This document shows, one piece after another, positions 1 to 26,170 of a DNA stretch of 64,000 nt. A program made the translations under genes and the position numbers. The DNA is from Purshia tridentata. Lineage: Eukaryota > Streptophyta > Magnoliopsida > Rosales > Rosaceae. Each line of letters opens with the position of its first letter. Within the stretch, counting starts at the first letter, position 1. The notes under the pieces were generated by a model. That model worked only from the letters and a program-made list of their open reading frames with translations, did no database searches and had not been told where the DNA came from. The stretch is from assembly GCA_003254885.1 (NCBI GenBank), contig QANT01004759.1, positions 1-64,000 on the forward strand, written 5' to 3'.

Positions 1-48
1 CCTTAGACTTGGATCCACCTTAACCTTATATTGATTGGACCCTAATAC

Positions 49-290
49 TGTTGAGAAAAATCTCATATTGAAAATGTGAGAGTTTTACTAATGGTTTATA
101 AGGGTTTGAGATACTTCTCCTATTGCCAATTGGTTTTAGAATAAATACCTAAATTCTTTTATGCTATCAAAGTAGGTTATTCATGTGATGCGCTCAGCCC
201 AAACGGCTATGGGCCTTACTAGTAATTTATAAGAGTTTGAGCTACTCCTCCTATTGTCAATTAGTTTTAGAATGAATGCCTAGAATCTTT
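49..290 (+). mobile_element. TRIM-like LTR fossil, partial
   Basis: A short LTR-type fossil. The segment from 49 starts TGTTGAGAAAA, as many plant LTRs do, and about 110 bases later comes a stretch (about 158-175) resembling a tRNA-Met primer binding site context. A second, diverged copy of the LTR text (about 220-290) follows after only some 60 bases. Two short LTR-like copies close together with a primer-site-like sequence between them fit a terminal-repeat retrotransposon in miniature. It has no coding capacity, looks old and broken, and its right border is unclear. Family assignment rests on recall of similar plant repeats. Confidence 0.45.
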
Positions 291-299
291 CAATTCCAC

Positions 300-1640
300 C
301 ACTTTACCTTAGACATCAAACTTGGACTTCAAACAAATTTTGAGTCCCATGATTTCTAGATGTTGACCTCGATCTTTCTTGAGCACTGACTCTAAGCCAT
401 GAACTTGATTCTCAAACTTCCCTTTTATCCCAAGCTCAATTGTTGATTATAGCAAACCAAACATATATATATATATATATTATTTTCTTTGCTTCTATAT
501 ATTAATATTAAACAAATTTTGTATTCTTAAATTAAAAATAAATACTATTCTTGATCTTATATATATAATGTGTTTTAGGATGTTAAATTAGATAATGAGA
601 ATATAATTCAGATTTGTCAATATATAGTCCATATGGTTGTGGCTCAATAGCCATTTGGCCTCTTCAACTATAACCCGTGTGTCAAATTGCCTTACATGGG
701 TCTTGTCGGTCAGTTCCAATTTACTCTTAAGCCAACCGATTCGACTCCACGTACCATTCTTCCTCCCACCTACCCACCACAGGTAGCAACCTCATCACCA
801 ACGAGGGGTTGCCTGACTACCTTCTTCCTCCCGGTCGGCCTCCCTTTCTCTTTCCTCTCTCTTTCTCTCTCACTCTCCCTCTCTCTCACTCTTGACAACC
901 CGTCATCAGTTGAAATGGAGGCCAACAATCTCACCAACCTTCCTTTGAGTTTTGACAACGAGGTTAATATCACACTATAAGAAATGTGAGCAAAGCTCAC
1001 TAATTGTTAGCGACACATGATGAAGTGACAACAATCAATATAAACTAATGTGTCTCGATTTTAACAAAAAAGAGTGGCAATTGAACAATAAGGACTATAT
1101 GTCACCTTGCCATCCCATCACGTATTTTGCTCACATTTTATTGTAGTGTGAGGGGGCCTAATGGTGGGTGGAAGGAAGGCAAGAAGGAAGGAAGGAAAGC
1201 AATAAGGAATGAAGAAAGAGAGAGAGAGAGAGACAGGGCGGGAGGGGAGGGTGGGGTGGGGTTTGGTGTTTTGATTTTGATTTTTGATTTTTTCTTTGTT
1301 AGTTGAAGGGGTAAAAATTGAATTTAGAGTTTTATAAAAATATTGGGTATAATGAGAAACGTGCAGGGTACATATAGATATTCGGTTTGGGAAGGACTTC
1401 GTGCTTAATGAACTTTTACTTGACTTGATAAAACTCCAAATGCGGATGCAGTTTGCAAAATTGCAAACATACAGAGGGCTCACACAGTACACGTGTCATC
1501 CCCCTCAGTTCAAAGTCGGAACGCTATTGGATTATCTTTCTCTCGCATTTAAACCCCGCCTAAACCCCTTCTTTAATCCTTTCCTTTATATAAACCATCA
1601 AACTTAATCCTCTCTGTCGCTCGCTCTCTCGCTCAGTAAA
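300..1640. other. Upstream intergenic region of MAP70 gene
   Basis: No gene is recognised here. The stretch holds an AT dinucleotide run (463-482), a CT-rich microsatellite (about 853-893), and a GA-rich block (about 1160-1260) that ends in a G-rich run. Open frames across these tracts encode low-complexity Ser/Leu or Arg/Glu runs and are not credible proteins. The promoter and leader of the following gene probably begin near 1500-1640, where a TATA-like TTTATATAAACC occurs at about 1585-1596 and is followed by CT-rich leader sequence. Confidence 0.5.
1584..1597 (+). promoter_or_regulatory. Putative TATA box of MAP70 gene
   Basis: A CTTTATATAAACC stretch lies about 230 bases before the ATG at 1822 and just upstream of a long CT-rich segment typical of plant 5' leaders. 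The transcription start is not visible, so this is an inference from sequence and spacing. Confidence 0.4.
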
Positions 1641-1821
1641 AGAATTGAAAAATACTCACTGGTCTGTGTCAAGGTGTCATCTCCATAGAGGAAGAGACTC
1701 TCCCTCTTCTTTGTCTCTCTCTCTCTCCCTGTCTCTTTCTCCCTGTCTCTTCCTTCCTGTATTTCAGGGCTCACTGGGGCGTTGTGTGAGCACGGCGCCA
1801 GCAGATCTCTCTCTCCCCCAA

Positions 1822-4800
1822 ATGGCGAGCAGTACTCACATTAGCAGCGCCGAAGCCGACCCCCGGAAGCCGCCGCCGAGCCTCTCCACCTCGGCGTCGT
1901 TCAAGGCTCGCAAGAAAACTAGCTCCGCTGGAATCTCCCGAGCTGGCTCCGAAGTCGATGACTTCATCACCTTCATGCACGGCTCCGATCCAGTCCGTGT
2001 CGAGCTCAACCGCCTCGAGAACGAAGTCCGAGGTATGTGTGTTGTTTCTTCTCCGGTCTCCATTCTCCCGGAAAAAAAAGTGTTTTCCGGGAAAATTTGG
2101 AACTCACATTTTCTTCCTATTTAATGAGAAATGATATTATTATCTCATCAATTTGATCACTTTATCTAATTTATAGCCTCATCTTCTGGGAAAAAAAAAA
2201 TTTCTTCTAATTTCCTCTCCATTTACTCGGGAAGTGTTTTCCTGAACAAAAATTTCAGACAAACATTTTCTAGCTAGGAGAAACGATATTAGTATATTAT
2301 TAATTTGATAAATTTGTCTAAATTAGAGCTTTAGAAAATAAATTTGATCAACTTTCATTTATTTAAAATTTAAAATTTCAATTTTCACTCAATTTTGTTT
2401 CTCTTTTATTTATTTATGAAATAACAGATAAAGATAGGGAATTGGGAGATGCTGTTGCAGAAATCAAGTCGTTGAGGAATTCAGAGCGCCTTAAAGAGAA
2501 GGCCGTTGAAGAGGTACTCTATTTTAATTTCAAAAGCCATTTTTGTGCTTCTACTTACGGTAATTTCAGTTAATTTTGCTTATGGCATTAGTAATTGGAT
2601 TGATTTTTGGGGCAATTTACCTTACGAAGTTGTCAATTTTCTATACTTTTGTAGTCTGTGATAGCGGTCAGTTTTGGTATTAGTTATATAGGCTTCTGAT
2701 TGTGGTCATTGATTGTTGTTGTATTGATAAAGTTGCAAATGTGCGGTGATCGAAATATGTATGTTAGACAAATGAAGAGCAAAGAAAAGAATCTTATTGT
2801 TCCTGAGCTCTTTTTTTTTGTCTTTTAAATCATGTAACTAACTTGCCATCATCATACATACTAGGATATATGAATGTGACAGATTTTATCAGACTTTTAT
2901 TTACCAATGCTTTCTTAAGTTGCTTCTTGTAAATACGGCATATAATTTAGTATGTGTATCATTTGAGTTCAGCAGGATTTTTTTCGACTCACTAGTTATT
3001 AGTCTTCTGACTGAGATTGTGCACTGTTTGATATGTCTGTAAGTGGAATTTCTGTGCAAGCAGGATGCGATCATGATAGTCTTCTATGTTGATCTTCAGT
3101 CTAAAACTGAAATCTTCAGTCTATTTATAGATAAAACTTGAAATCTTCGGTCTATTTATAGTTAAAAGCTGAAATTTTCACTCTATTAATAGTTAAAAGC
3201 TAATCTTCAGTCTGCTATGTTGCCTACTGGTTACTGGCTTTTACCTTTTGCTAAATTTTGAAGAAATATTGCTTTTGGACTAATGGTATTATTCTATTTT
3301 AAGTTTCTGACATTTAGCTATCTGAAATTTATCAAGGGAACCCACTTATTCAACTGTCGCATTGTGGATGGAAGTTTGTGAATTTATAACTTTTCAATCT
3401 TTTGGATTTTATTTTCTTTTATTGCAATTGTTCTGTGTTTTAATTTTTCGTAAAAGGTGATCTTGACAATATTATATCCAGTTGCTTCACTAAAAAAACT
3501 GGTGGATGACTAGAACACCCACCTTTTGGGACATAAGCATGGGGTACATTTTATAATGCCACTTTCTAGTAAAAGCTTGAAACCAAAGGTTTCAAGAGTC
3601 TTAGATAGTGTGTTAAAACTAAGTGAGTTTAACCAAAGCTTTATTAGAAATATTTCCAATTTAAAAAGAAAAAACTTGAAATGGAATAGGTTATTCATGT
3701 TTTTACTGACAGTGGGTACTTAATTTGGAAATATCACTGCATATTAACTTGGAGATAATATCTCTCCTTTTGTAATTAAACAAATTAAAAAACAAAACAC
3801 AAAAAAACTCCTTTCCCACGTAATCATATTCATAGCCATATTGTTATCCTTAATTTTGTATTGTTGCATATTATATCGATGTCTTCATCTCAGTGGTATA
3901 ACTATATATCATTACAAAACTATCAGCATTCTTACAAAACATGCCAAATTTTATTTATCCTCTTTATTAAGATCTGACAAATATGCTCTGGTGCCTTGCT
4001 TTAGATCATAGAACTATGTGACAACAATCATTCTCTGGGATATACCAGAAATTTGGGGGGGAGGGAGTAGTTGGTGCTTGTGGAGATCTAATAGACCAGC
4101 TAAGTCTGAAATTTATCAACAATCTTGCTATCTCAAACAGATGTTTGTTGAGATCTAATATAATCTTCACATATAATCTCTCATATGAACAGTGATACCT
4201 GGGCTGCTGAACGCCACCAGTGATAAATAATTTAAATTTTATTTTGTTGATACTTGCTAGAGATATTGAAAATTTTGGAGATATCTTGCGAGATCACTTA
4301 ATAATACGAACTATTTACTCTCTTAAATTATTCTGAATCAGTTTACTGACAAAACATTTAGTTAACAGGGGAACTGCTGATTATTTACTGTTGGTACTAA
4401 TTTCAGTTGACAGATGAACTGAACAAGGTGGATGAAAAGCTTAAAGCAACTGAAGCCCTTTTGGAAAGCAAGGTACTATCTGTAATTTCCTTTGCTGCCT
4501 GATTGTATCGTCTTCTTTAACCAACATTGAAATACTTTTCTGCTTGCAATAATGAGTACGTTGTGATTTGCAGAATCTTGAGATTAAGAAAATAAATGAT
4601 GAGAAAAAAGCAGCTTTGGCTGCACAATTTGCAGCAGAAGCCACACTTCGAAGAGTTCATGCTGCACAGAAAGATGATGAAATGCCACCCATCGAAGCCA
4701 TCATTGCTCCACTGGAGGCAGAGCTTAAGCTTGCCAGGCAGGAGGTATATCTTTCTGTAATACTATGAACTCCTTTTCTGTGGCATGATGTTGTATATCT

Positions 4801-7050
4801 GTGCCTTGGTCACTGTTTTCATGGATATTTTGATTCCATGAACATGGAAAAAAATAAGTAATGAGTTCAGTTTTTTCTATTGCTTGATGTTTTGGTTTTG
4901 TAGGTAGCAAAGTTGCAGGATGACAACCGAGCACTTGATCGGCTTACTAAATCCAAGGAGGCTGCTCTAGTTGAGGCAGAAAGAACTGTTGAGATTGCTT
5001 TAGCAAAAGCATCCTTGGTTGAAGATCTGCAAAACAAAAACCAAGAGCTGATGAAGCAGATTGAAATATGCCAGGTTTGTAATTCATTCAGACTTTTCCT
5101 GCTGCTGGCAATCAGTATATGTGGATAAGGGAATGTATTATGGGATGTGTACAAGCATTAGAAACAGTTTTACATAACATGTCTTGGTGATTTATCAGGA
5201 GGAGAACAAAATCCTCGACAGAATGCACCGCCAAAAGGTAGCTGAGGTGGAGAAGCTAACCCAAACTGTTCGCGAGCTTGAGGAGGCTGTTTTAGCCGGT
5301 GGAGCTGCTGCCAATGCTGTTCGTGCTTACCAGCGGAAAGTGCAGGAGATGAATGTAATAACTGTTTCTTGGAACTCCTGTTCTTCCAAATCACTTCGTA
5401 GTTGTTCTGAGTTTGTCACAAATGCAAACTGCCTCTAACCTTCAAGCTTGCGTAGGACGAGAAGAAAACTTTGGAACGGGAGGTGGCTCGTGCAAAGGTA
5501 TCTGCAAATCGGGTTGCCACTGTTGTTGCAAATGAGTGGAAAGATTCCAATGACAAAGTGATGCCGGTAAAGCAATGGCTTGAAGAAAGGAGATTTTTTC
5601 AGGCATGTTATGATTTCAATGCCACCTCATCATTTTATTTACAACTCCCTTAATTTATACAAATAGTTCTTTGCTTTCATTGTTGCAAGTTACATCCTGA
5701 ACCCAAGAGGTTACGTTTTGGCAAGTTGAATTGGGCTTAGGTGCTTCATGAAAGCATTATCTAAAGTTTGAATCCCACCACAACCTCGATGTCCACCCCT
5801 AGGAATTGAATTGGAAATTGCTGCTTCAGTTGAGATGTAATATAATTTTACATTTTTTGTAGGGAGAAATGCAACAGCTTCGAGACAAACTGGCAGTAGC
5901 TGAGCGTACTGCAAAGGCAGAAGCACAATTAAAGGTAAGCCAACTGTTTGATTTTATTCTCTGCTTACAACTTGTAAGCTAACTGTTTACCTTTAGTCTC
6001 TTTTTTTCTGTGTTTATGCCTCATCTTAATAGTTGATCATTAATTGGTTCTTAGGAAAAATACCAAGTAAGATTCAAGGTGTTGGAGGAAAAGCTTAAAG
6101 CATCTAATGGTAATTCCCGCATAGCTTCAGAAGCAAGAACCACAAACAATGGGCCTTCAAGGCGTCTGTCTCTTGGTGGAGCTGAGAACTTCTCTAGATC
6201 ATCCTCCAATGGCTATCTATCTAGGAGAAATTCAAATTTACAATCGGGTTCCAACCGTTCTAACAGTGCTAGTTCAATATTAAAACAAGCTAAGGTTTCA
6301 TCTAGATCATTTGATGGTGGTAGTAGATTTCTACATAGAGATAAGTTAATCCCAGATGCAATGGGGAAAGATAACACACCTAACAGTACCAGTGATCAGA
6401 CTCAAACAGATGAGATTATTGGTAGACATGAGGAGAGCCCAAATGGGGCTTCGGCTGAACAATCAAGGACCGAACATGAAGATTATGTTTCTGGAGTGCT
6501 GTATGATATGTTACAGAAAGAGGTTGTATCTTTGAGGAAATCTTGCCATGAGAAAGATCAGACTCTCAAGGACAAGGATGATGCAATTGAGGTTAGATAG
6601 TAGATGTCACTAATAGTAATGTTGCATCCTTGGCCCACTCTTGTTTTGCTGTTAATTTATGTTTCTGATGTGGAATCAAGTAGATGTTGGCAAAGAAGGT
6701 GGATACACTGAATAGAGCAATGGAGGTCGAGGCCAGAAAAATGCGGAGAGAAGTAGCTGCCATGGAAAAAGAAGTCTCTTCTATGCGTGTCACCAAGGAG
6801 CATGATCAGAGGACACGACGCTCAAGTGCTCCCCGGGGGGTTGTAAATAGTTCTCATACACTTTCTGCAAGGTAAATAATTGTGTAAAAGTTGTAATGGC
6901 CTAAACAGTTGTGATAATGCGTCTGTGTGTGTGTTTCTCTTCATTCCGGATGTCTGCACATTGCTAAAGTCCGGTCTCTCTCTCTCACTCTCTCCATTGA
7001 TCAGTTTGACCAATGTTTTTGCTTCTTTCAGGAGCGCACACAAGTCATAG
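1822..7050 (+). CDS. MAP70: Microtubule-associated protein 70 (MAP70 family)
   Basis: Eleven exons inferred from splice signals and the family sequence: 1822-2032, 2428-2513, 4407-4472, 4574-4744, 4904-5074, 5199-5354, 5456-5602, 5863-5934, 6055-6591, 6684-6871, 7032-7050. They total 1824 nt (607 aa) and stay in frame. MAP70 proteins are plant-specific coiled-coil proteins that bind cortical microtubules and help shape secondary walls. The sequence shows a Ser/Pro-rich N-terminus, then the family signature HGSDPVRVELNRLENEVR near residue 60 and a long coiled coil including RRVHAAQKDDEMPPIEA, EENKILDRMHRQKVAEVE and VKQWLEERRFFQ. A Ser-rich basic part (NGPSRRLSLGG) follows, then a second coiled coil and a short basic tail. 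The first ATG in frame after the CT-rich leader is taken as start; the N-terminus is shorter than in Arabidopsis MAP70-1/-2. The intron after exon 7 has a GC donor. Family identity is near certain; the subtype is not. Confidence 0.95.
2514..4406 (+). other. Large intron 2 of MAP70 gene with a small minisatellite
   Basis: About 1.9 kb of AT-rich intron. Around 3092-3218 a unit of about 32 bases, beginning TCTTCAGTCTATTTATAG and followed by an AAAAGCTGAA-like part, recurs three to four times in diverged form. I see no coding sequence or transposon ends. Confidence 0.55.
5720..5812 (+). repeat. Possible SINE fragment in MAP70 intron
   Basis: The text AAAGTTTGAATCCCACC (about 5764-5780) resembles a pol III B box (GGTTCGAATCC) and is preceded by a weak A-box-like stretch. 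It could be a decayed tRNA-derived SINE. No tail or target duplication is seen, so the call is weak. Confidence 0.2.
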
Positions 7051-9581
7051 GTGATTGACATGGACGAGATTAGATGACAACATCAAGGGCGACACTCGTA
7101 TTATTAGCTCTGCAGTCCATTGGATTGTACGATTTTGTCATGATTTTTAGGTCTTCACTCCATCTATATTTAAGCTGTCTTGGCCAGATAGGCAATTTGT
7201 AAAGAAGTGACTCAAGGTTTTTCAGGAAATCATCCTGCCTTGTATATTGCATGTACTAATATTTTCAGGAAATATCATCTTAAGGGTGGGTGGCATGGAA
7301 AGTTATGAAAGAGATGAGGCTTGTTAGATGTTTCTTTCAAGGAAACCTAGGACACAATAAACCAAAAGGCTAAATTACACATTTGGTCAATGTCGCTTGG
7401 CTGACATTTTACTTAGGTTTATATCTTGTTTTGAATTATAGGCTTGTGCTTTACTATTGTTAACACTTAACAATCTGAATATAAATTTTATTTTCCGTTG
7501 ATTTAAGCGACAGAGGGACCGCGTACGCACGTGCATGGATATATAGTCATTTCAGTTGGTATCCATCCCATGTTGAATTACATTATTCCAATACATCTCA
7601 TGCAAGAATGAGCACAAATCAGAAGTTATAAATAAAAATTGAATATCAAACCAGAAAAATAATTAATTTCAAAGATTTTCCAGAAAGAAATCAGAGAAAG
7701 TCTTCAACACATTATTTAATTATTTGCTTTCACTTTCATCAGCCACTACATCGGTCTTAGATTTGGACTTGTGCGATATCAGCAGAGGATAGAACTCCAT
7801 TGAGAAGTAAGAGGTGTAGAGATGTTAATAGCTGTAGACAATAATAGATTGTCCTTTCAGTTAATATTCATAATGACTGGTTTTTCACTTAATTACCGTA
7901 TAATATTTGGAATTACAGGTAATTTATTAAAAAAACTATTGTACTTAATCTTTGGTCATTTACAGAAAAAGTAATGTCTAATTGAAATTTTTATCAAATG
8001 GTGAGTGGAAAAATAATAGAGAGTGGGAATTTTTTTGGGTTTCTTTGTAAAGGCTAAATCAAGGCCTATCAATACCAATCGCACATGTGTGTTGACCAAC
8101 TTTTTAACGAGCCGATCACTTGGTACAGCCGCCAAGGGATCAAGTTCCATTTTTTACCCTAATAAAAATGTTGAACAGCTCCAACATGATGATCCAAAAC
8201 ACAAAATGATATTTACACAAATGTCTCTTGTGTTTTCGTTATATTTACAAGTGAAAAATGAATAAGCCAACGTAAAACACAATGTTACAATTATTTGAAT
8301 TCACATTCACTCTAATTTTATTTTGATGGATTTTAAAAACTACATATTCAATCTAGACTTTTTAAGAGTTTATAATTGTTACTATTTAACAATTATAAGA
8401 AAAACATGCCGATTACTTTACATTGTCTCACCTCAATAATTCAATCATTATCTAAAGACACAATTTCCGCCGAAGACATGTCACCGTTAATTTGTTTGAT
8501 TTTTCAAGGCAATTTTGGTATCCAAGATACAAACCACGTGCAACATACGCATCAGCGTCTTTATGCCAATCAAGCTAGGTGATATAGGATGACTCGGTAA
8601 CAAGTGTACTTATGAAAATTAATAAAGTGAACAAAATAATAATGAAAGTATATAATGTATAAATCTACAATTAAAATAATCAAGTGCCTTTTGAAACTCA
8701 ATAACTCACTCGCGCACATGGAAAATTGACTCAAACAAAGCCGGTGTATTTAGTAGTGTCTTAGATAAGTCTGTGTGTAAGATATCCTTTATGGTCTATT
8801 TGCTATGAGGTATATATGTCATTTACTAAATTTAAAATAGGGTGGTCAACTCAACAACTTAAGTGGTCGGAATAGCCGCAATCGTTATTTTATCAACCTT
8901 CAAAGTGGATAAATCAATTATTTATGTATTTATTTTTTGGGAGTAATTAATGTCATTTTGCTTTTCCGACTATTACACGTGTATCAATTTGCTTAGACTT
9001 TAAATTGAAAAATTGAAAAATCTGACTTTAAAATTTTGTTAATTGAGATTATTCTGTTATTTACATTTTTTCATCCAAAACTCTATTTATGGAGGGATGA
9101 TCAACTCAAATTTAGTAAGAAATGAATGAGAGAAAAATGGTACATGAGGAAAAAAAAGTAAGATCTAAATGGGAGAGACCATTTTTCTATAAAAAAAATA
9201 CCCCACGTAATTAGCATATGGTGTTATGCAAATAAAAATTTAAATAAAAAATGTGTAAATTTACGAAATACTACAATGGGCAAAAGTGAAAAATTCAAAG
9301 TCTTAAATTTTTAAAGTAAAAATCCGGGAACAAACTGATAGTGTAATAGTTTGAAAAGTAGAATGATATTAATCCCTAAATTTTGAGTTTTAAAAAGAGA
9401 GAATGAGCTTGTGAACGAAGTAGGGTTTAAGAAGGAGGGATGGAGGGAAAGGGTGTGAATAGGGTTTATCTTTCTCTTTTTTCACACACAATTAAACGCT
9501 AAACAGCTCAAAGAGACAAAAACAAAGCCAACAGAGTCAGAGACACAAGACGAAATGAAATAAAGATTGGAAAAGAGATTG
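7051..9581. other. Intergenic region between MAP70 and gyrase B genes
   Basis: About 2.5 kb, AT-rich. The first 200-400 bases are probably the 3' UTR of the MAP70 gene. The last 200 bases (about 9400-9581), which become purine-rich and include ACACAC/AGAGAC stretches, are probably the leader of the gyrase gene. Short open frames at 8023-8265 and 8376-8582 show no family likeness and lack coding character. No clear transposon ends were found. Confidence 0.5.
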
Positions 9582-22876
<13,295 letters not shown>

Positions 22877-23946
22877 GGGATCCGTTAATCGTGGGAAGAC
22901 AAGTTAGACTGTATACCAATATGCACAGACAGGCAGAAACCCTTAGCAGTTAGCACAGTGATCAAGTAAAGGCATTTTTTGATGCACCTTTAAATTCATT
23001 GTTGTTCTAAAACTCATCGAGCATAGGGCAATGTATTGAATTGCCCCTTTTTAGTGAGGCAGAGTTTAGGTAGGCTTTTAGAGGTTTTGTAGTAGGTGTA
23101 AAACAAATATAGAATTTTTCTTTAGTTTCAGACTTTCAGTCCAACCTTTATTTTTATTTTTCATTTTAACTCAGGTGTACGCTCACCTAGCTCCCTTCTA
23201 AAATGATGCCATGTGTTTAAAAAGTTAACCATGAGTCAACTCATTGTATTTAATTAACAATGCTATTTTTATCGTATTTTCATATTATAATTTTATAATA
23301 CCTTAATTATGATGTTATAATGATGGAAGAAAAATATAATTAGCAGAAAGAGAAGATGTAGAGACTAAAGAGGACATACTGGCCCTTCAAAGTTTCAAAG
23401 GAATGAGCTTTGTTTCTTTCTATGTGCTTCGATAAAATCAGAGCACCCAGTTGGATTAGCAAAGGGACGACCTTCACCTTATCCCCTAATTCGATTTACT
23501 TGACAACCCCAAACAGTAAACAAACATAAAAGGTTTCCGGCTTCGCCTTATTGCCCTATTCGAATAGCAAAGGGATTATACTAGCTGTAAACTTAGGGGA
23601 ACATCAGTCATCACCGAAATGGAATAAGCATAGTCATTATTCATTAACAGGTTTCCAAATTTTGTAGTAGTACCAACTCATAGCAAGGCTATACAATTTG
23701 CTGACAAATTTTTCGAAAATCCAACTGGTGCAAGCAAACTATAAGCTAGCAATGAAATTGTGCTTTCCTTGTTAACCCATATCATCATATGCAATAAAAA
23801 CATAAAAACCCAGGAAGCACAAAACCCACAGAAAAACAGAAAATGGGTATGGGTGCTGTGTGGGACGAAGAAGAAGAGGAGGGTGGTTTTGGGTTGGGCT
23901 GGAATGGGTGGGTCATCGGAGGCTGATGGTGATGACAGTGGTTTTT

Positions 23947-23977
23947 GGGTTTGGGGTTTGGGAGTTGGGGCTGGGGG
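23947..23977 (+). other. G-quadruplex-forming motif
   Basis: Five runs of three to five G separated by loops of two to four bases (GGGTTTGGGGTTTGGG, then GGGG and GGGGG) meet the usual pattern for an intramolecular G-quadruplex. It lies in the gap between converging genes. Function is unknown. Confidence 0.6.
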
Positions 23978-24736
23978 CTGTTTTTTTGGATAATTAGAAG
24001 TAAGATCTAATTTTAGAGGATCATTCGGACTAAAATCATATAGAAATTAAAATTTATACTTAAATTCAATTTTTTAGGCTAAGGCTAAAAAAATAGACTT
24101 TTTTGAATTTTGACTTATATTATATATGAATTCATTTTAAAAATTATGAAAGATAATATTCGATAGATTTTTTAATTTTTTAATTTTTAATTAAAATATT
24201 CAAGATTATCTAGTTTTTATGTTTTATAATTTAAAATAATAAAAGATAATATTCTTTTAAATTATACAAATATAAAATATCTATATATCTATATAAATAA
24301 AGCCATAAGGAGAGTAGAATGGTTAAATTTGTGATTTCCAAAAATACTCTCATTTACAAAATAGGTACTAATAACATTATTTAATAACAAAGGATAAAAA
24401 GGTAAAATAGAATAATTAGAATAAAAAATTACACCCTTATTTTTAGTAATCCACTTTCCCACTACCATTATTTTAATTTTAATTGAATTTTTAAAAAGGT
24501 CAATTGTCACTCGTAATGCGTGTGGCAAGAGACTAGTATATATACATTCGAGCGGCTTCCTTTTCTAAATTTTGAGGGTAAATCCTCGAGTTGAAAAAAA
24601 TGTATCTCTACCGCAGGTCTAAAAAAATAAGAGGAAATATATACCTCTAGCTCAAGCGGAAAAAAGATACAAAAGAAAGAATAAGAATAAGAAGATCTCT
24701 CTAACTCACATTGAAAAATAAATCTTATGTGTTACC

Positions 24737-24900
24737 ACCGAGTGTTGTGGCTTAGTGGGAAAGGTGCTCGTCTGCCTTGCTCAATGCTTGGGTTCGAGTC
24801 ACCCCCAAGGCGCTTGTTGGTGCTGATTTTAAGATCTACTTTAGGGTCCCTAATGTCAAATAAATTTATCTAATGGTTGCATATAAGCACTCCGCAAGTT
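24737..24900 (+). mobile_element. tRNA-derived SINE
   Basis: An A box (GTGGCTTAGTGGG, about 24747-24759) and a B box (GGTTCGAGTCACCCC, 24791-24805) lie about 35 bases apart, as in tRNA-derived pol III promoters. About 90 bases of unrelated body follow, then a poly-C/T tract with an unresolved base at 24913. Target duplications are not clear. A functional tRNA is excluded because the region does not fold as a cloverleaf with an acceptor stem. Confidence 0.65.
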
Positions 24901-26170
24901 CCCCCCCCCCCCNTTTTTCACGTACTCGATAGATTGTCCAAATAGTGATAATTAATAAAGACAAATGGTATATCTATAAATAGGTGAAAATACAAAACCT
25001 CAAGGAGTGTCCGTATAATAAACCATTGAAAAACTCAAGAGGTGTCCGTGTAATAAACCCTTGAATAGCAAAGTATAATATGACTCAAAACACAGCCGTT
25101 TAGCCAAAAGAAACAAAATAAAAAATGTCCATGGGGCCAGTCATAGTAAGAATATCCTGCAAGTATTCGTATCCGTTGGCAAGAGAGAGGGAAAATAAGT
25201 CTTTAACAAAAATGAACTCTTCCTCATTTTGAAGAAACACCACGCACCACGCACCAAACACCAAAACATGTCCCAAAATGCCAAAACACTCCTTACCTCA
25301 ATGCCTCAGCTGTAAGCCTTTAACTTCAAAGTGATCCAGTAAATCTCTTCCTCCAATTCACTCCAATATGCATACAGAATCCTTCATGTAAGCTTCATAT
25401 TTATGTTTATCTATTGTTGAACATCTGAATTCTTGACTCTTTGAACTTAAAAACTTTTCAAAGCATTAGTATGTGATGTGTCTATATATCCTAGTACTAA
25501 CTTTAAGCTTCGAGGAAGGAGATGTTTGTTATTTTCTTTACTTCTTCTGGAACTGAATAACAGGATCTAGTGTATATTTGGGAACTTGATAATTTCCAGA
25601 ACTTGTCATGGGGTCACAAATCTAGAGGGTCAGTATAAGGTATTCCACATGGTAATGTTATTGTTCTATGCTTCCATGAACTCTATGACTAAAATTTTAA
25701 CATTTTAGCTCAGTTTTAAGGTTAAATTAAACAACTGCATGTACAGAAATTTGAAACTTTCTTTTAATTCAACTATCAAAATGGAAGTGTCATTTTCAAG
25801 GATTTCAGCCATTCTTTTGTGGCAACATCCATTTAGAGAATAATTTCTTAGTTATCAATTGGTCACGATTTTGTTTTCAAAGAATAATCTGGAGAAGAAC
25901 ACTTAATGAGCAAAAAGAAAGATCCTACCCCAGAAATTTTTTAAGAAAAAAAGTAGCACATAAATGATCATGAAGTTATGTTTTGTTTTGTGAAAGTGGA
26001 ATTAGATGTCATTAGCACATGCAATGATCACGCCTACGCCTTTGTGTGTTGAATCAAATAAGAAACAAAATAAGCATGCCTGTGAAGAATATGATGCACA
26101 GAACTGAGAAGTGCCTTAAGAAATGAGAAGGTAATATAATTTTGATTGTCCTCTTCGAGGACTGCTTTTT

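Larger units (their letters stand above)
22877..26170. other. Intergenic region between GYRB and the GH31 gene
   Basis: About 3.3 kb between a plus-strand and a minus-strand gene that converge here. The first 280 bases are probably GYRB 3' UTR and the last few hundred the GH31 3' UTR. It contains a G-rich block (23870-23990), a tRNA-derived SINE (about 24737-24900), a poly-C run ending in an N (24901-24913), and AT-rich sequence. No credible gene is seen; the open frame at 23760-23993 is low complexity. Confidence 0.55.

Noticed and set aside
687-1000. Open frames of 97 and 76 aa on opposite strands
   Set aside because: They run through a CT/GA microsatellite and encode Ser/Leu or Arg/Glu repeats; no domain or splice context.
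1645-1821. N-terminal extension of the MAP70 protein
   Set aside because: The upstream in-frame codon at 1645 is TTG, not ATG; the stretch is a CT-rich leader, and the family resemblance starts after 1822.
9567-9581. Start of gyrase B at 9567
   Set aside because: That codon is TTG; the first ATG is 9582.
24737-24810. tRNA gene
   Set aside because: A and B boxes are present but acceptor, D and T stems do not pair as a tRNA, and the sequence continues as a SINE body.
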